Source: Sporosarcina koreensis (lineage in GTDB: Bacteria; Bacillota; Bacilli; Bacillales_A; Planococcaceae). From it: a stretch of 64,000 nt of DNA. Below are positions 8,098 to 15,209 of the stretch, one piece after another (the stretch's first letter is position 1; each line of letters begins with the position of its first letter). The notes under the pieces are model-generated. The model saw only the letters and a list, made by a program, of their open reading frames with translations. It did no database searches and was not told the origin of the DNA. Position numbers and translations under genes: made by a program. The DNA is taken from positions 1,601,713 to 1,665,712 of the forward strand of contig NZ_LN651337.1 of assembly GCF_000826145.2 (NCBI RefSeq), read 5' to 3'.

Positions 8098-8544
8098 TCA
8101 GTAAATCGGCAGTGCCTCGGATTCCGGCTTGGACGGCGGCAGCTCGAAGTGCGCTGATGCCGCTTCGCGTTCCGTCTCGGCAGACGGGCTGCCCGCCGCG
8201 GCAGACTGATGATCCGCTGATGCCGGTTTCTTCGTCTGGATGAATCGCACATCCTCCCCGATGATCTCCGTCACGTAGGCGCGTGTCCGGTCTTGCCGCT
8301 CATACGTCCGTGTCTGGATGCGCCCGCTGATACCGATAAGCGATCCTTTACCGCAGTGCCTGGCCGTGCTCTCCGCAGTCTTGCCCCAGATCGAGCAAAG
8401 GATGAAGTCGGCATCGATCTCTCCCTGCTGGTTCTTGAAGCTCCTGTTCACAGCTAGCGTGAAGCTGGCCTGCGCTCTCCGATCCCCGACCATGCGGAGT
8501 TCCGGATCTTTTGTGAGCCGTCCCACGAGTGCTACGTGATTCAC
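8098..8544 (-). CDS. ssbB: Single-stranded DNA-binding protein (SsbB-like)
   Basis: Residues 1-105 are a complete OB-fold SSB domain starting MNHVALVGRLTKDPELR with the conserved FILCSIWGKTAE and GRIQTRTYE segments. The start is GTG after GGAGGGG. Length is 148 residues. After a Ser/Ala/Glu-rich linker the protein ends ESEALPIY, which only vaguely resembles the acidic DDDLPF tip that recruits partner proteins in SsbA. Position next to ywpF and ywqA matches the competence-linked ssbB of B. subtilis rather than ssbA, which sits between ribosomal genes. The SSB call is firm; the paralogue choice is from synteny. Confidence 0.88.
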   Translation of the reverse strand: MNHVALVGRLTKDPELRMVGDRRAQASFTLAVNRSFKNQQGEIDADFILCSIWGKTAESTARHCGKGSLIGISGRIQTRTYERQDRTRAYVTEIIGEDVRFIQTKKPASADHQSAAAGSPSAETEREAASAHFELPPSKPESEALPIY

Positions 8545-8575
8545 CTGTTCCCCTCCTCTCTTTTAAGCTGCCTTG

Positions 8576-8604
8576 ACTATACGATGTTCCGTTTTTCTGC
8601 ACAA
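8576..8604 (-). promoter_or_regulatory. Sigma-A promoter of ssb
   Basis: Minus-strand TTGTGC (8604-8599) and TATAGT (8581-8576) are exactly 17 bp apart, 32 bp upstream of the GTG start. One AAAC-N5-GTTT unit (8640-8652 region) resembles half a ComK box, but a second half-site is not clear. Confidence 0.65.
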
Positions 8605-8748
8605 CTTGGCATTTCGGGGATTTGATGGTCTTTTTCAGGTCAAACTTGAAGTTTGGCATGTCCGATTCCAGACGATACGACAAATTTCATGGCTGGCAGG
8701 AGGTTTGGCAATTGTCTCGTTTCCACGATAATTCGGCTTTGACCATTT

Positions 8749-8779
8749 TTGAAAAAGTTTATTTCCGCTATGGTATACT
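8749..8779 (+). promoter_or_regulatory. Probable promoter of ywpF
   Basis: TATACT at 8774-8779 is a good -10 element; the best -35 is TTGAAA at 8749-8754 with a long 19 bp spacer. It is divergent from the ssb promoter. Confidence 0.5.
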
Positions 8780-8805
8780 GGGTGGAAAAGGGGGCTGCAG
8801 AGGGG

Positions 8806-9234
8806 ATGAAAACATTCAAAATGATATCGTTCAACTTTCTCGCGGACGACCAGGCAGAAGAGCTGCCGCTGCTTGACGGCATCATCATCAATCAGGAAAA
8901 CAGCCATCGGATGTGGATACTGGAACTGTTCCTGGACGCTTCGCTCAAGGAGCGGTTCGAGAAACTGCAGACCAACGAGGAATTGCTCGAAGCAAAAGTG
9001 GTTATTTCCTATCCCGAGAACGAACCGGCTGCATTCCTGCTGGCGATCGATACTGTCCAGCAGATCGGAGACAGGCTGTCCGTATTGCTGAAGGGACGGC
9101 TGAAGCGGCAGCGGAGCGAGTATGCAGAACAGCTGCTGGGTGAACTGATGGAGAGCGGGCTGGAGGGACCGGAGCTGCTGGAGCGGTTCGAGCATGACAT
9201 GCGGTCGCGTCCGCGTCTGAAGAAGAAGACCTAA
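8806..9234 (+). CDS. ywpF: YwpF-family protein
   Basis: The start is the ATG at 8806 (MKTFKMISFNFL); the longer frame begins inside the promoter. The 142-residue product has an N-terminal beta-rich part and a charged helical C-terminus ending RPRLKKKT. Its length, N-terminus and position beside ssb match B. subtilis YwpF, a family of unknown function. It is a single-gene unit with its own promoter and terminator. Confidence 0.7.
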   Translation: MKTFKMISFNFLADDQAEELPLLDGIIINQENSHRMWILELFLDASLKERFEKLQTNEELLEAKVVISYPENEPAAFLLAIDTVQQIGDRLSVLLKGRLKRQRSEYAEQLLGELMESGLEGPELLERFEHDMRSRPRLKKKT

Positions 9235-9244
9235 TACATGGAAG

Positions 9245-9296
9245 AAGGGCTGTCCGGGCAGATCAGTGATCTGTTGTGCCGGACAGCCCTTTTTTG
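9245..9296 (+). terminator. Intrinsic terminator of ywpF
   Basis: AAGGGCTGTCCGG (9245-9257) pairs over 13 bp with CCGGACAGCCCTT (9279-9291), followed by TTTTT. The opposite strand has a short T-run too. Confidence 0.88.
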
Positions 9297-9331
9297 TATC
9301 CGCATTCCAAATAAGTGCGTCGTGCCGCTCC

Positions 9332-9754
9332 TTATTTCATGCCGTTCTTGTCGTCTTTCTTCGGGGAGCCGCCGTTGTTTCCGGTGCCCGCCGTGTTGTC
9401 GCCGTCCTCCGTACTGTTCGCGCCCCAGTCATCGCCTTCTGCGTTGCCGTTGCCTTTAAGCGTACCATCGCCGTCCATCCCATTCACCCCGCCGGTACCA
9501 TTGCCGTCCATCCCGCCATTGTCGAGCAGGTTGTCGTCACCGTTTTCCGGACGTGCCTCTTCCACGCCATCCAGATTCGGGCCAGCTGTACCGTCCGGAT
9601 TGTCCGCATCCATTTCCGGCGTCCAGTCGTCCGTCCGGCGGTCCAGGTCTTCCATCGGTGTTTCGTCATTGTCCGGCATTGCATCGTTGTCATTGTTGCC
9701 GCACGCCGTCAGCAGGAACCCCGCTGCCGCCAGCGGTATCGCTTTTTTCCACAT
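9332..9754 (-). CDS. Asp/Asn/Gly-rich lipoprotein, unknown function
   Basis: The start at 9754 follows GGAGGGAA. The 140-residue product has a short lipoprotein signal, MWKKAIPLAAAGFLLTAC, with the lipobox LTAC, so Cys18 should be lipidated. The mature part is low complexity, built almost only from D, N, G, T, E and P, with repeated NGMDGDG-like runs, and is probably disordered and strongly acidic; it could bind divalent cations. I know no function for it. Confidence 0.65.
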   Translation of the reverse strand: MWKKAIPLAAAGFLLTACGNNDNDAMPDNDETPMEDLDRRTDDWTPEMDADNPDGTAGPNLDGVEEARPENGDDNLLDNGGMDGNGTGGVNGMDGDGTLKGNGNAEGDDWGANSTEDGDNTAGTGNNGGSPKKDDKNGMK

Positions 9755-9826
9755 AAAAAGTTCCCTCCTCTCCATTCAGCCATCTGTCATAGCTTGGCCT
9801 GGAAAAGGGGAACTATCCGTGATTTC

Positions 9827-10213
9827 TTATGCGTCCACCCGTTTTTTCAATTCTGACTCCACGTAGGCCGCTTCCGCTTTGCACTCGTAGAAGTACTGCG
9901 TCTCCAGCTTTTCCTGCATTTGCTGGATGGAGGCGATCTGTTCTTCGGATGGCGGTTCGCTGAGCACTTTCCGGATCACTTCGTTGATACGCGTTGCGAC
10001 GTCTTCATGGAATTCCGCCGACAGTTTGACGTCATCCGGTATCTTTTCATACCACAGTGCTTTTTTCGTGATGTACTCGCTCCACCGTTTCATGAAATCA
10101 TTCATGTCATACCGGTCGGGATCCCATCCGATTTCTGCCATGTATTGTTCAAAGGTCTGTGTGATCGACCTCGTGATGCTGCTCTTCAGGTTGGGTGAAA
10201 GACTTTTGAACAT
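9827..10213 (-). CDS. Hypothetical protein (128 residues)
   Basis: Translation from the ATG at 10213 gives a charged, mostly helical cytoplasmic protein beginning MFKSLSPNLKSSITRS, with a Trp/Tyr-rich centre (RWSEYITKKALWYEKIP). The promoter at 10319-10347 drives it through a leader of about 100 nt that contains two hairpins. The ribosome binding site GGGAGG is rather far (12 nt). I do not recognise the family. Confidence 0.55.
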   Translation of the reverse strand: MFKSLSPNLKSSITRSITQTFEQYMAEIGWDPDRYDMNDFMKRWSEYITKKALWYEKIPDDVKLSAEFHEDVATRINEVIRKVLSEPPSEEQIASIQQMQEKLETQYFYECKAEAAYVESELKKRVDA

Positions 10214-10242
10214 TCTCGTTTCGTACCTCCCACAGTGTACAT

Positions 10243-10291
10243 ATGCCGCTTGCGGCATGTCTGATCAGCTTGCTGTGCAGCTCTTGCACAG
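10243..10291 (-). promoter_or_regulatory. Two stem-loops in the leader of the 9827-10213 gene
   Basis: ATGCCGC/GCGGCAT (10243-10249 and 10252-10258) and CTGTGCA/TGCACAG (10273-10279 and 10285-10291) are perfect inverted repeats placed between the promoter and the ribosome binding site. They could control mRNA stability or translation, or be protein binding sites. Confidence 0.4.
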
Positions 10292-10318
10292 GCCGATTTC
10301 CGTACTGCATTACTTGAA

Positions 10319-10347
10319 ATTTTATCGGATACTGGAATCGGTTGCAA
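10319..10347 (-). promoter_or_regulatory. Sigma-A promoter
   Basis: Minus-strand TTGCAA (10347-10342) and TAAAAT (10324-10319) are exactly 17 bp apart, just downstream of the fabZ stop. They drive the hypothetical gene at 9827-10213. Confidence 0.6.
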
Positions 10348-10359
10348 CTTTTAACCGGT

Positions 10360-10794
10360 TCAGTCCTCTTTTGCCCCGAGTGCGAATGTGATATCCGCCT
10401 CGCAGGCGACTTCACCTTCCACAGTTGCCACCGCATGCCCTTTGCCGATCGATCCGCGCATCCGGGTGATTTCCACTTTCAGATGCAGCACGTCCCCCGG
10501 CACGACCTGGCGCTTGAAACGGCAGTTGTCGATGCCCGCGAAGAATGCCAGACGGCCTTTGTTCTCTTCCTTCTGCAGGATCGCGACCGCACCGACCTGG
10601 GCCAGCGCTTCGACGATCAGGACACCCGGCATGACGGGATATCCAGGAAAGTGGCCGTTGAAATAGTCTTCATTGACACTTACGTTCTTAAATCCTTCCG
10701 CCCGTACGCCCGCTTCGACTTCGAGGATGCGGTCGACGAGCAGGAATGGGTAGCGGTGCGGGATGATAGCCTGGATCTGTTCAGCTGTCAGCAT
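10360..10794 (-). CDS. fabZ: (3R)-hydroxyacyl-ACP dehydratase FabZ
   Basis: FabZ removes water from 3-hydroxyacyl-ACP in the elongation cycle of type II fatty acid synthesis in the cytosol. The 144-residue protein has the hot-dog fold signature with catalytic His48 in [13 protein letters not shown] and Glu62 in [10 protein letters not shown], and the N-terminal [24 protein letters not shown] precedes the ATG. It follows flhO-flhP and the EpuA gene, as fabZ (ywpB) does in B. subtilis. Confidence 0.95.
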   Translation of the reverse strand: MLTAEQIQAIIPHRYPFLLVDRILEVEAGVRAEGFKNVSVNEDYFNGHFPGYPVMPGVLIVEALAQVGAVAILQKEENKGRLAFFAGIDNCRFKRQVVPGDVLHLKVEITRMRGSIGKGHAVATVEGEVACEADITFALGAKED

Positions 10795-10816
10795 GGAATT
10801 CCCCCTTTGGCGTATA

Positions 10817-11263
10817 CTATTCTTTCCCGTTCATGATATCGAAAATGTGCGTCCATGTCTCTTTTTGGAAGACATCACCGGCCGGACCGTCCCCGAGGAT
10901 GCTGTAGCCGATCATCGCGCCGGCAATGACTGCCACAGCTAATAACAAAATGACGAGCAGGACACGGACATAGATCGGCAGGATGCGGATCTGCACCCAG
11001 CGGACCGGTTTCACATCCGCCGCTTCTTCGTCTGCTTGTGCGTTCGCGGCTGCCGGCCGTTCGTTCCGTGTTTCAGGAACCGTCTGTCCGGCATACGGCT
11101 CTTTGCTCCGTCTGCTGCGCACCGGCTTCTCCTGTTCCGCTGCTGTCTCGGCAACGGTTGCGGCATGCGCTCTTCTTGCTTCCGTGCGGCTCATGATCGG
11201 TTTTTGCGACGATTCTGCCGGTGTTTCTGCCGGTGTGCTTGTGATTCGTTTCTCTTCGGTCAT
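10817..11263 (-). CDS. EpuA-family single-span membrane protein (often annotated as RNA polymerase subunit beta-like)
   Basis: The start at 11263 follows GGGGAG at 8 bp; a GTG overlapping the flhP stop codon is the alternative. The 148-residue product has about 85 Glu/Ala/Arg-rich cytoplasmic residues and then one transmembrane segment with the signature [11 protein letters not shown]...[12 protein letters not shown], and a short outer tail with ETWTHIFDI. This is the EpuA family pattern. Despite the common database name it has no RNA polymerase function that I know of. Confidence 0.65.
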   Translation of the reverse strand: MTEEKRITSTPAETPAESSQKPIMSRTEARRAHAATVAETAAEQEKPVRSRRSKEPYAGQTVPETRNERPAAANAQADEEAADVKPVRWVQIRILPIYVRVLLVILLLAVAVIAGAMIGYSILGDGPAGDVFQKETWTHIFDIMNGKE

Positions 11264-11283
11264 ATCAATGCTCCCCACTTCGC

Positions 11284-12105
11284 TCACCGGATGTTGTTGA
11301 CCAGGCCGAGCATCTGATCAGCGATGGAGACCGTACGTGAGTTGAATTGATACGATCGCTGGACGTTGATGAGGTCTGTCATTTCTTTTTGATAGTCCAC
11401 GTTGGAACCTTCGAGCGCCCCCTGCCGGATGGCAATCTCCGATTCCGCAGCTCCAGTAAGTTCTGTTAAAATATCCGCTTCCGTGACGCCGAGTTCATCC
11501 AGATTGTCCGGCACTTTGAAATGTGTCGACGACAGCCGCGTCATCAGGTTCGGCCGCTCCATGCGTGTGATGCCCAGGGTGACCGTCTGTTCCGTGCCGT
11601 CCGCCCGTCTTGCCGTCAGCACACCGCCGTCCCGCAATTCGAAGTCAGCAACCGTTCCGGTGAAGGAGATCGGTCTGCCAGTACTGTCCGCGACTGCATT
11701 GCCTTCCCCGTCGACGAGCGCCGTCCGGTTCCCGTCAGGCGACAGGTAGAAGTTCCCCTGGCGCGTGTAGACGGTCTCCCCTCCTGCGAGTACATTGAAA
11801 TACTGTTTCGGCTCCGTCAGCGCAAAGTCGAGATTCCGGTCCGTCGGCTGAAGAGTGCCGACTTTCCAGTTCATCTGCGTCTGGGCAAGCATCGCACCGA
11901 CACCATAGCGGATGCCTGCAGGCGTTTCGCGCGGTGCCTTGTCCGCCTTGTCATTATTGAACTGCTGGTAGAGCATCTCCTGGAAGCTCGCCTGGTTCGC
12001 CTTATAGCCGTGTGTCGTCAGGTTGGACAGGTTATTGCCGATCATATCGATATTGTTCTGCAGCTGGTTCATGGTGTTGACAGCTGTTGTCATCGTTCGG
12101 ATCAT
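11284..12105 (-). CDS. flhP: Flagellar hook-basal body rod protein FlhP
   Basis: The 273-residue protein has the N-terminal rod signature (NTMNQLQNNIDMIGNNLSNLTTHGYKANQ) and the matching C-terminal helix (NVDYQKEMTDLINVQRSYQFNSR). These helices pack into the axial flagellar structure outside the membrane. AAAGGAG precedes the start. It is the second gene of the flhO-flhP pair downstream of mbl, as in B. subtilis, where both are needed for the distal rod. Confidence 0.88.
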   Translation of the reverse strand: MIRTMTTAVNTMNQLQNNIDMIGNNLSNLTTHGYKANQASFQEMLYQQFNNDKADKAPRETPAGIRYGVGAMLAQTQMNWKVGTLQPTDRNLDFALTEPKQYFNVLAGGETVYTRQGNFYLSPDGNRTALVDGEGNAVADSTGRPISFTGTVADFELRDGGVLTARRADGTEQTVTLGITRMERPNLMTRLSSTHFKVPDNLDELGVTEADILTELTGAAESEIAIRQGALEGSNVDYQKEMTDLINVQRSYQFNSRTVSIADQMLGLVNNIR

Positions 12106-12141
12106 CTCGGTTGACTCCTTTCACTCATGCAGCGGACGCGG

Positions 12142-12981
12142 TCAGCCATTGACCCGGCCCACTTCGGACACCGTTTTTTCCATGCTGCGGTCATACGCCT
12201 GAAGCACTTTCTGGTTCGCTTCGAACGCGCGGTAGGCCGTCATCATATCCGTCATCGTGCGGGCGGCATCGACATTCGACTGTTCGACGAACCCCTGCTG
12301 GAACGAATAGGTGACGCCGTCTGCATCTGCTGCGTCCGGCAGGTCCTCTGATGCATAGAACAGACCGTTATCACGCTTTGCGAGCGTCTCCGGCTGTGCG
12401 GCGAAACCGATGCCGAGACGGATGCCCTGTCCGGCGCCGCCATAGGAGATGACGCCTTCGGGCGAAACATCGAAGTCATCGTCCGGCAGCTGGATGCGCT
12501 GACCGCGGTCATCGAGCACGTAGTTTCCGGAAGCATTCGTCAGGTAGCCTTCCGCGTTGAGGGCAAAGTTCCCGTTTTTCGTGTAGGCCCGTTCCCCGCC
12601 CGGCCCTTCGAGTGTGTAGAACACGGCGCCCGGACGTCCTGTTTCTTCATCGACAGGCAGTGAGCCGTCGATGAGGGCGATATCCGTCGTCAGTTCCGTT
12701 TCGCGGAGCTGGCCCTGCGTGAACAGCGGGGCTGTCTCCTGCATGTACGTCCCGGTGGACAGCTGTCCGACCGGGCGCAGCCCTTTCATCTGAAACCGGT
12801 TCTCGACCGGGATCTTCGCCGTCTCGAGGCTGGACAGAAGCATTTCCGGGAATGACCGGATGGATGACTGCTCGGCCTTGAATCCGGGGGTATTGGCGTT
12901 CGCCATATTATTTGAAAGCATTTCGGTTCTGCGCTGCTGTGCAATCATGCCGGAACCGGCTGTATAGAATCCACGGAACAT
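12142..12981 (-). CDS. flhO: Flagellar hook-basal body rod protein FlhO
   Basis: Translation starts at the ATG at 12981 after AGGAGGCGGAGCGG (279 residues). The rod signature LSNNMANANTPGFKAEQ lies at residues 24-40 and the C-terminal coiled-coil segment ends MTAYRAFEANQKVLQAYDRSMEKTV. It is followed 36 bp later by flhP and preceded by mbl. No other flagellar gene is present in the window. Confidence 0.88.
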   Translation of the reverse strand: MFRGFYTAGSGMIAQQRRTEMLSNNMANANTPGFKAEQSSIRSFPEMLLSSLETAKIPVENRFQMKGLRPVGQLSTGTYMQETAPLFTQGQLRETELTTDIALIDGSLPVDEETGRPGAVFYTLEGPGGERAYTKNGNFALNAEGYLTNASGNYVLDDRGQRIQLPDDDFDVSPEGVISYGGAGQGIRLGIGFAAQPETLAKRDNGLFYASEDLPDAADADGVTYSFQQGFVEQSNVDAARTMTDMMTAYRAFEANQKVLQAYDRSMEKTVSEVGRVNG

Positions 12982-13032
12982 CCGCTCCGCCTCCTTTGTG
13001 CTGTGATGCAAATGGTCCAGTGGCTGCTGTCT

Positions 13033-14028
13033 TCAAGATTTCCTGCGTTTTTTATCCAGGCTGTCGAGCATGATGCCTGTCCCTTTCGCCACACAGGCAA
13101 GCGGATCCTCTGCTGTGAATACCGGTACTTTGAGCTCTTCTGCAAGCAGCTGATCGAGTCCGCGGAGCAGTGCGCCGCCCCCTGTAAGGATGATGCCGCG
13201 GTCGATGATGTCCGCGGACAGTTCCGGCGGTGTCTTCTCGAGCACGTTCTTCGCGGTGTGGAGGATCCAGGCGACCGATTCCTCCATCGCATCGCTGACC
13301 TCCTTCGACGTGATGGTCACTGTGCGCGGAAGTCCGGAGACAAGATCGCGCCCGCGGATGGCCAGCTCTTTTTCTTCGCCGCCCGGGAACAGCGACGTGA
13401 CGGCGATTTTGACGTCTTCAGCGGTGCGTTCCCCGATCAGCAATTTATGGTTTTTCTTGATGGATTGGATGATATCGTTATCGAACGTATTGCCGGCGAT
13501 CTTGATGGATGCGGAGGTGACGATATCCCCCATGGAGAGCACTGCGACGTCCGTCGTCCCGCCGCCGATGTCGATGACCATGTTGCCGCTCGGCTGGTAG
13601 ATGTCCATGCCGGCGCCAATTGCTGCGACTTTCGGTTCGGCTTCCAGGAATACCTGGCGGCCGCCTGATTTCTGGACGGCTTCCTTGATGGCCTTCTGTT
13701 CGACGCTTGTGACATCGGTCGGACAGCAGATCAGGATGCGGGGCTTCGAGAACCAGCCTCTGACCTTCAGACGGTCGATGAACCCTTTCAGCATCGCTTC
13801 GGTGCTGTCGAAATCAGCGATGACACCGTCTTTCAAGGGACGCATGACCTGGATATTACCGGGGGTGCGGCCGATCATCCGGTGCGCTTCCTCCCCGACC
13901 GCCACCATGCTTTTCGCTGCAGGATCGACTGCGACCACGGATGGTTCGTTCAGTTCGATCCCTTTTCCTTTCACATGTATCAGTACATTGGATGTACCCA
14001 GGTCAATGCCGATATCTTTCGCAAACAT
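13033..14028 (-). CDS. mbl: MreB-like actin homologue Mbl
   Basis: The 331-residue protein has the actin-type phosphate loops DLGTSNVLIH (phosphate 1) and DIGGGTTDVAVLS (phosphate 2) and the adenosine motif LTGGGALLRGLD. MreB-family filaments move under the membrane and direct cylindrical wall synthesis. Its place between spoIIID and flhO identifies it as Mbl rather than MreB or MreBH. Confidence 0.93.
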   Translation of the reverse strand: MFAKDIGIDLGTSNVLIHVKGKGIELNEPSVVAVDPAAKSMVAVGEEAHRMIGRTPGNIQVMRPLKDGVIADFDSTEAMLKGFIDRLKVRGWFSKPRILICCPTDVTSVEQKAIKEAVQKSGGRQVFLEAEPKVAAIGAGMDIYQPSGNMVIDIGGGTTDVAVLSMGDIVTSASIKIAGNTFDNDIIQSIKKNHKLLIGERTAEDVKIAVTSLFPGGEEKELAIRGRDLVSGLPRTVTITSKEVSDAMEESVAWILHTAKNVLEKTPPELSADIIDRGIILTGGGALLRGLDQLLAEELKVPVFTAEDPLACVAKGTGIMLDSLDKKRRKS

Positions 14029-14105
14029 CTCATCCCTGCCCCTTCCGTTCGTCCGGCCGGTAAATTGGAAATTTACACGTTCTCCTAACTTAACATTTTA
14101 TCACA

Positions 14106-14124
14106 ATGTTCTTCAAAAGAACAT
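14106..14124. promoter_or_regulatory. Perfect palindrome upstream of mbl
   Basis: ATGTTCTT (14106-14113) and AAGAACAT (14117-14124) are perfect inverted repeats separated by CAA, about 80 bp upstream of the mbl start and 95 bp after the spoIIID stop. It is too AT-rich for a terminator and may be an operator. Confidence 0.35.
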
Positions 14125-14196
14125 AATAAGTGCCGAATTTCGCTGATTCGGCGCACTCGGCCAGGGCTGTCCGGCCGCCTTCCTGAAATCCCCGCG

Positions 14197-14231
14197 AAAA
14201 AGCGGACCAGCTGTGCCGCTAGTCCGCTTTT
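14197..14231 (-). terminator. Intrinsic terminator of spoIIID
   Basis: On the minus strand AAAAGCGGAC (14231-14222) pairs with GTCCGCTTTTT (14207-14197). The stop codon of spoIIID lies at the edge of the hairpin. Confidence 0.8.
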
Positions 14232-14503
14232 GTGTCGGTTTCGATCAGTTTCTGCTGTTCCATTTTCCATTTCTGGCGTGTAGCTTCGCCGCCTCTCAGA
14301 TGGCGGATGGATTTGTGGTAGGCCAGCACCTTGGCGACGTCTTCCGATAATGCGGAATCGATGTTGGGCAGCCGTTCCGTCAGGTCTTTGTGGATCGTGC
14401 TTTTCGAGTAGCCCGTTGCTTTTGCGAGTGCCCGCACCGTGAGTCCCGTTTCGATCAGCAGGTTGCCGAGGCGAACGCTGCGCCTCCGAATTTGTTCGTG
14501 CAC
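14219..14503 (-). CDS. spoIIID: Mother-cell sporulation transcription factor SpoIIID
   Basis: The 94-residue protein starts with GTG after GGAAGAGG. It carries the helix-turn-helix VRALAKATGYSKSTIHKDL (residues 24-42) and the basic C-terminal helix RGGEATRQKWKMEQ typical of SpoIIID. In the mother cell SpoIIID modulates sigma-E and sigma-K genes. Its position beside mbl is conserved. The upstream 700 bp is a gene-free region filled with repeat arrays. Confidence 0.95.
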   Translation of the reverse strand: MHEQIRRRSVRLGNLLIETGLTVRALAKATGYSKSTIHKDLTERLPNIDSALSEDVAKVLAYHKSIRHLRGGEATRQKWKMEQQKLIETDTKAD

Positions 14504-14607
14504 ACCCTCTTCCTTTCTCGTCGTCCATTTGTTCTTTCACTGTATGCGGCAGGCTGGGGGTGTATTCCTTTTGGGGGCTGGGTGCTGGGTCGTTGGTGTG
14601 TGGTTTC

Positions 14608-14741
14608 TTGAGCGGTTGTGTAGTTTGCTTGAGCGGTTCTCTCCCTTATTTGAGCGGTGGGAGGCTGGGCTTGAGCGGTTCTGCGTTCGCTTGAGCGGTT
14701 CTCCCTCTCTCTTGAGCGTTGCAGTCCCCTGCTTGAGCGCC
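14608..14741 (+). repeat. Array A: seven TTGAGCG(G) cores at 20-21 bp period
   Basis: The core TTGAGCG, mostly TTGAGCGG, starts at 14608, 14629, 14650, 14671, 14691, 14712 and 14733, so the steps are 21, 21, 21, 20, 21 and 21 bp. The sequence between cores is largely not conserved. The array is intergenic, between spoIIID and spoIIQ, and is followed by the hinge at 14777 and array B. Confidence 0.85.
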
Positions 14742-14776
14742 GTCGCTCGCTCCGACGACGGCACTGACAGAAAAGG

Positions 14777-14825
14777 CGCAGCGGCAGCGGAGCCCGACAA
14801 GTCAGTCTTGGTTTTGATTTGGTGA
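14777..14825 (+). repeat. Hinge block between arrays A and B
   Basis: This block contains GCAGCGGAGCCCGACAAG and CTTGGTTTTGATTTGG. Recognisable relatives are at 60937-60985 (same strand) and at 56703-56770 and 38744-38800 (opposite strand), each also lying between two repeat arrays. Confidence 0.6.
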
Positions 14826-14987
14826 AGGGCATGATGCGCGAGCGGGTGACTGCCTGGCAATGATGGTTCCCCGCGAGATGGGGTGTGTGGCGCTGTCTCG
14901 AACAGGGTGTCTGTGCACGCCACAATTCGCGGAAGGACGCGAATGGCTGCCGTGCACAGGCACCCTGGGGAGTTCGGCGGAATCGGT

Positions 14988-15145
14988 CGGGTTGGATGCT
15001 GGAACGGGCGGGTTGGATGCTGGAACGGGCGGGTTGCATGACGGAACGGGCGGGTCTGTACACCGGATTGGGCGGGTTCAACCTTGAAACGGGCGGGTTG
15101 CTGCTGGAAACGGGCGGGTTCATCTCCGAAACGGGCGGGTCGGTC
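14988..15145 (+). repeat. Array B: eight CGGGTT cores at 21 bp period
   Basis: CGGGTT or CGGGTC starts at 14988, 15009, 15030, 15051, 15073, 15094, 15115 and 15136 (steps 21, 21, 21, 22, 21, 21, 21). Units tend to end GGAACGGG or GAAACGGG. It ends about 30 bp before the spoIIQ terminator. Confidence 0.85.
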
Positions 15146-15174
15146 GTCGAGTGGAGCGCTTCACCGACGCACGC

Positions 15175-15201
15175 AAAAAAGCCTGCCGGAGGGGGCAGGC
15201 T
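15175..15201 (-). terminator. Intrinsic terminator of spoIIQ
   Basis: Minus-strand AGCCTGCC (15201-15194) pairs with GGCAGGCT (15187-15180), then TTTTT (15179-15175). It lies just after the spoIIQ stop. Confidence 0.88.
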
Positions 15202-15209
15202 GGATGTGG

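Noticed and set aside
8620..8660. ComK box upstream of ssb
   Set aside because: Only one AAAC-N5-GTTT half is present; a correctly spaced second AAAA-N5-TTTT box is not found.
14608..15145. CRISPR array
   Set aside because: The repeated part is only 6-9 bases, the period is 20-21 bp, spacers are partly repeated and there are no cas genes.
14985..15150. Protein-coding heptad repeats in arrays B and C
   Set aside because: A 21 bp period gives seven-residue repeats on paper, but there are no ribosome binding sites, some steps are 20 or 22 bp, and the related arrays with a 20 bp period cannot be in frame.
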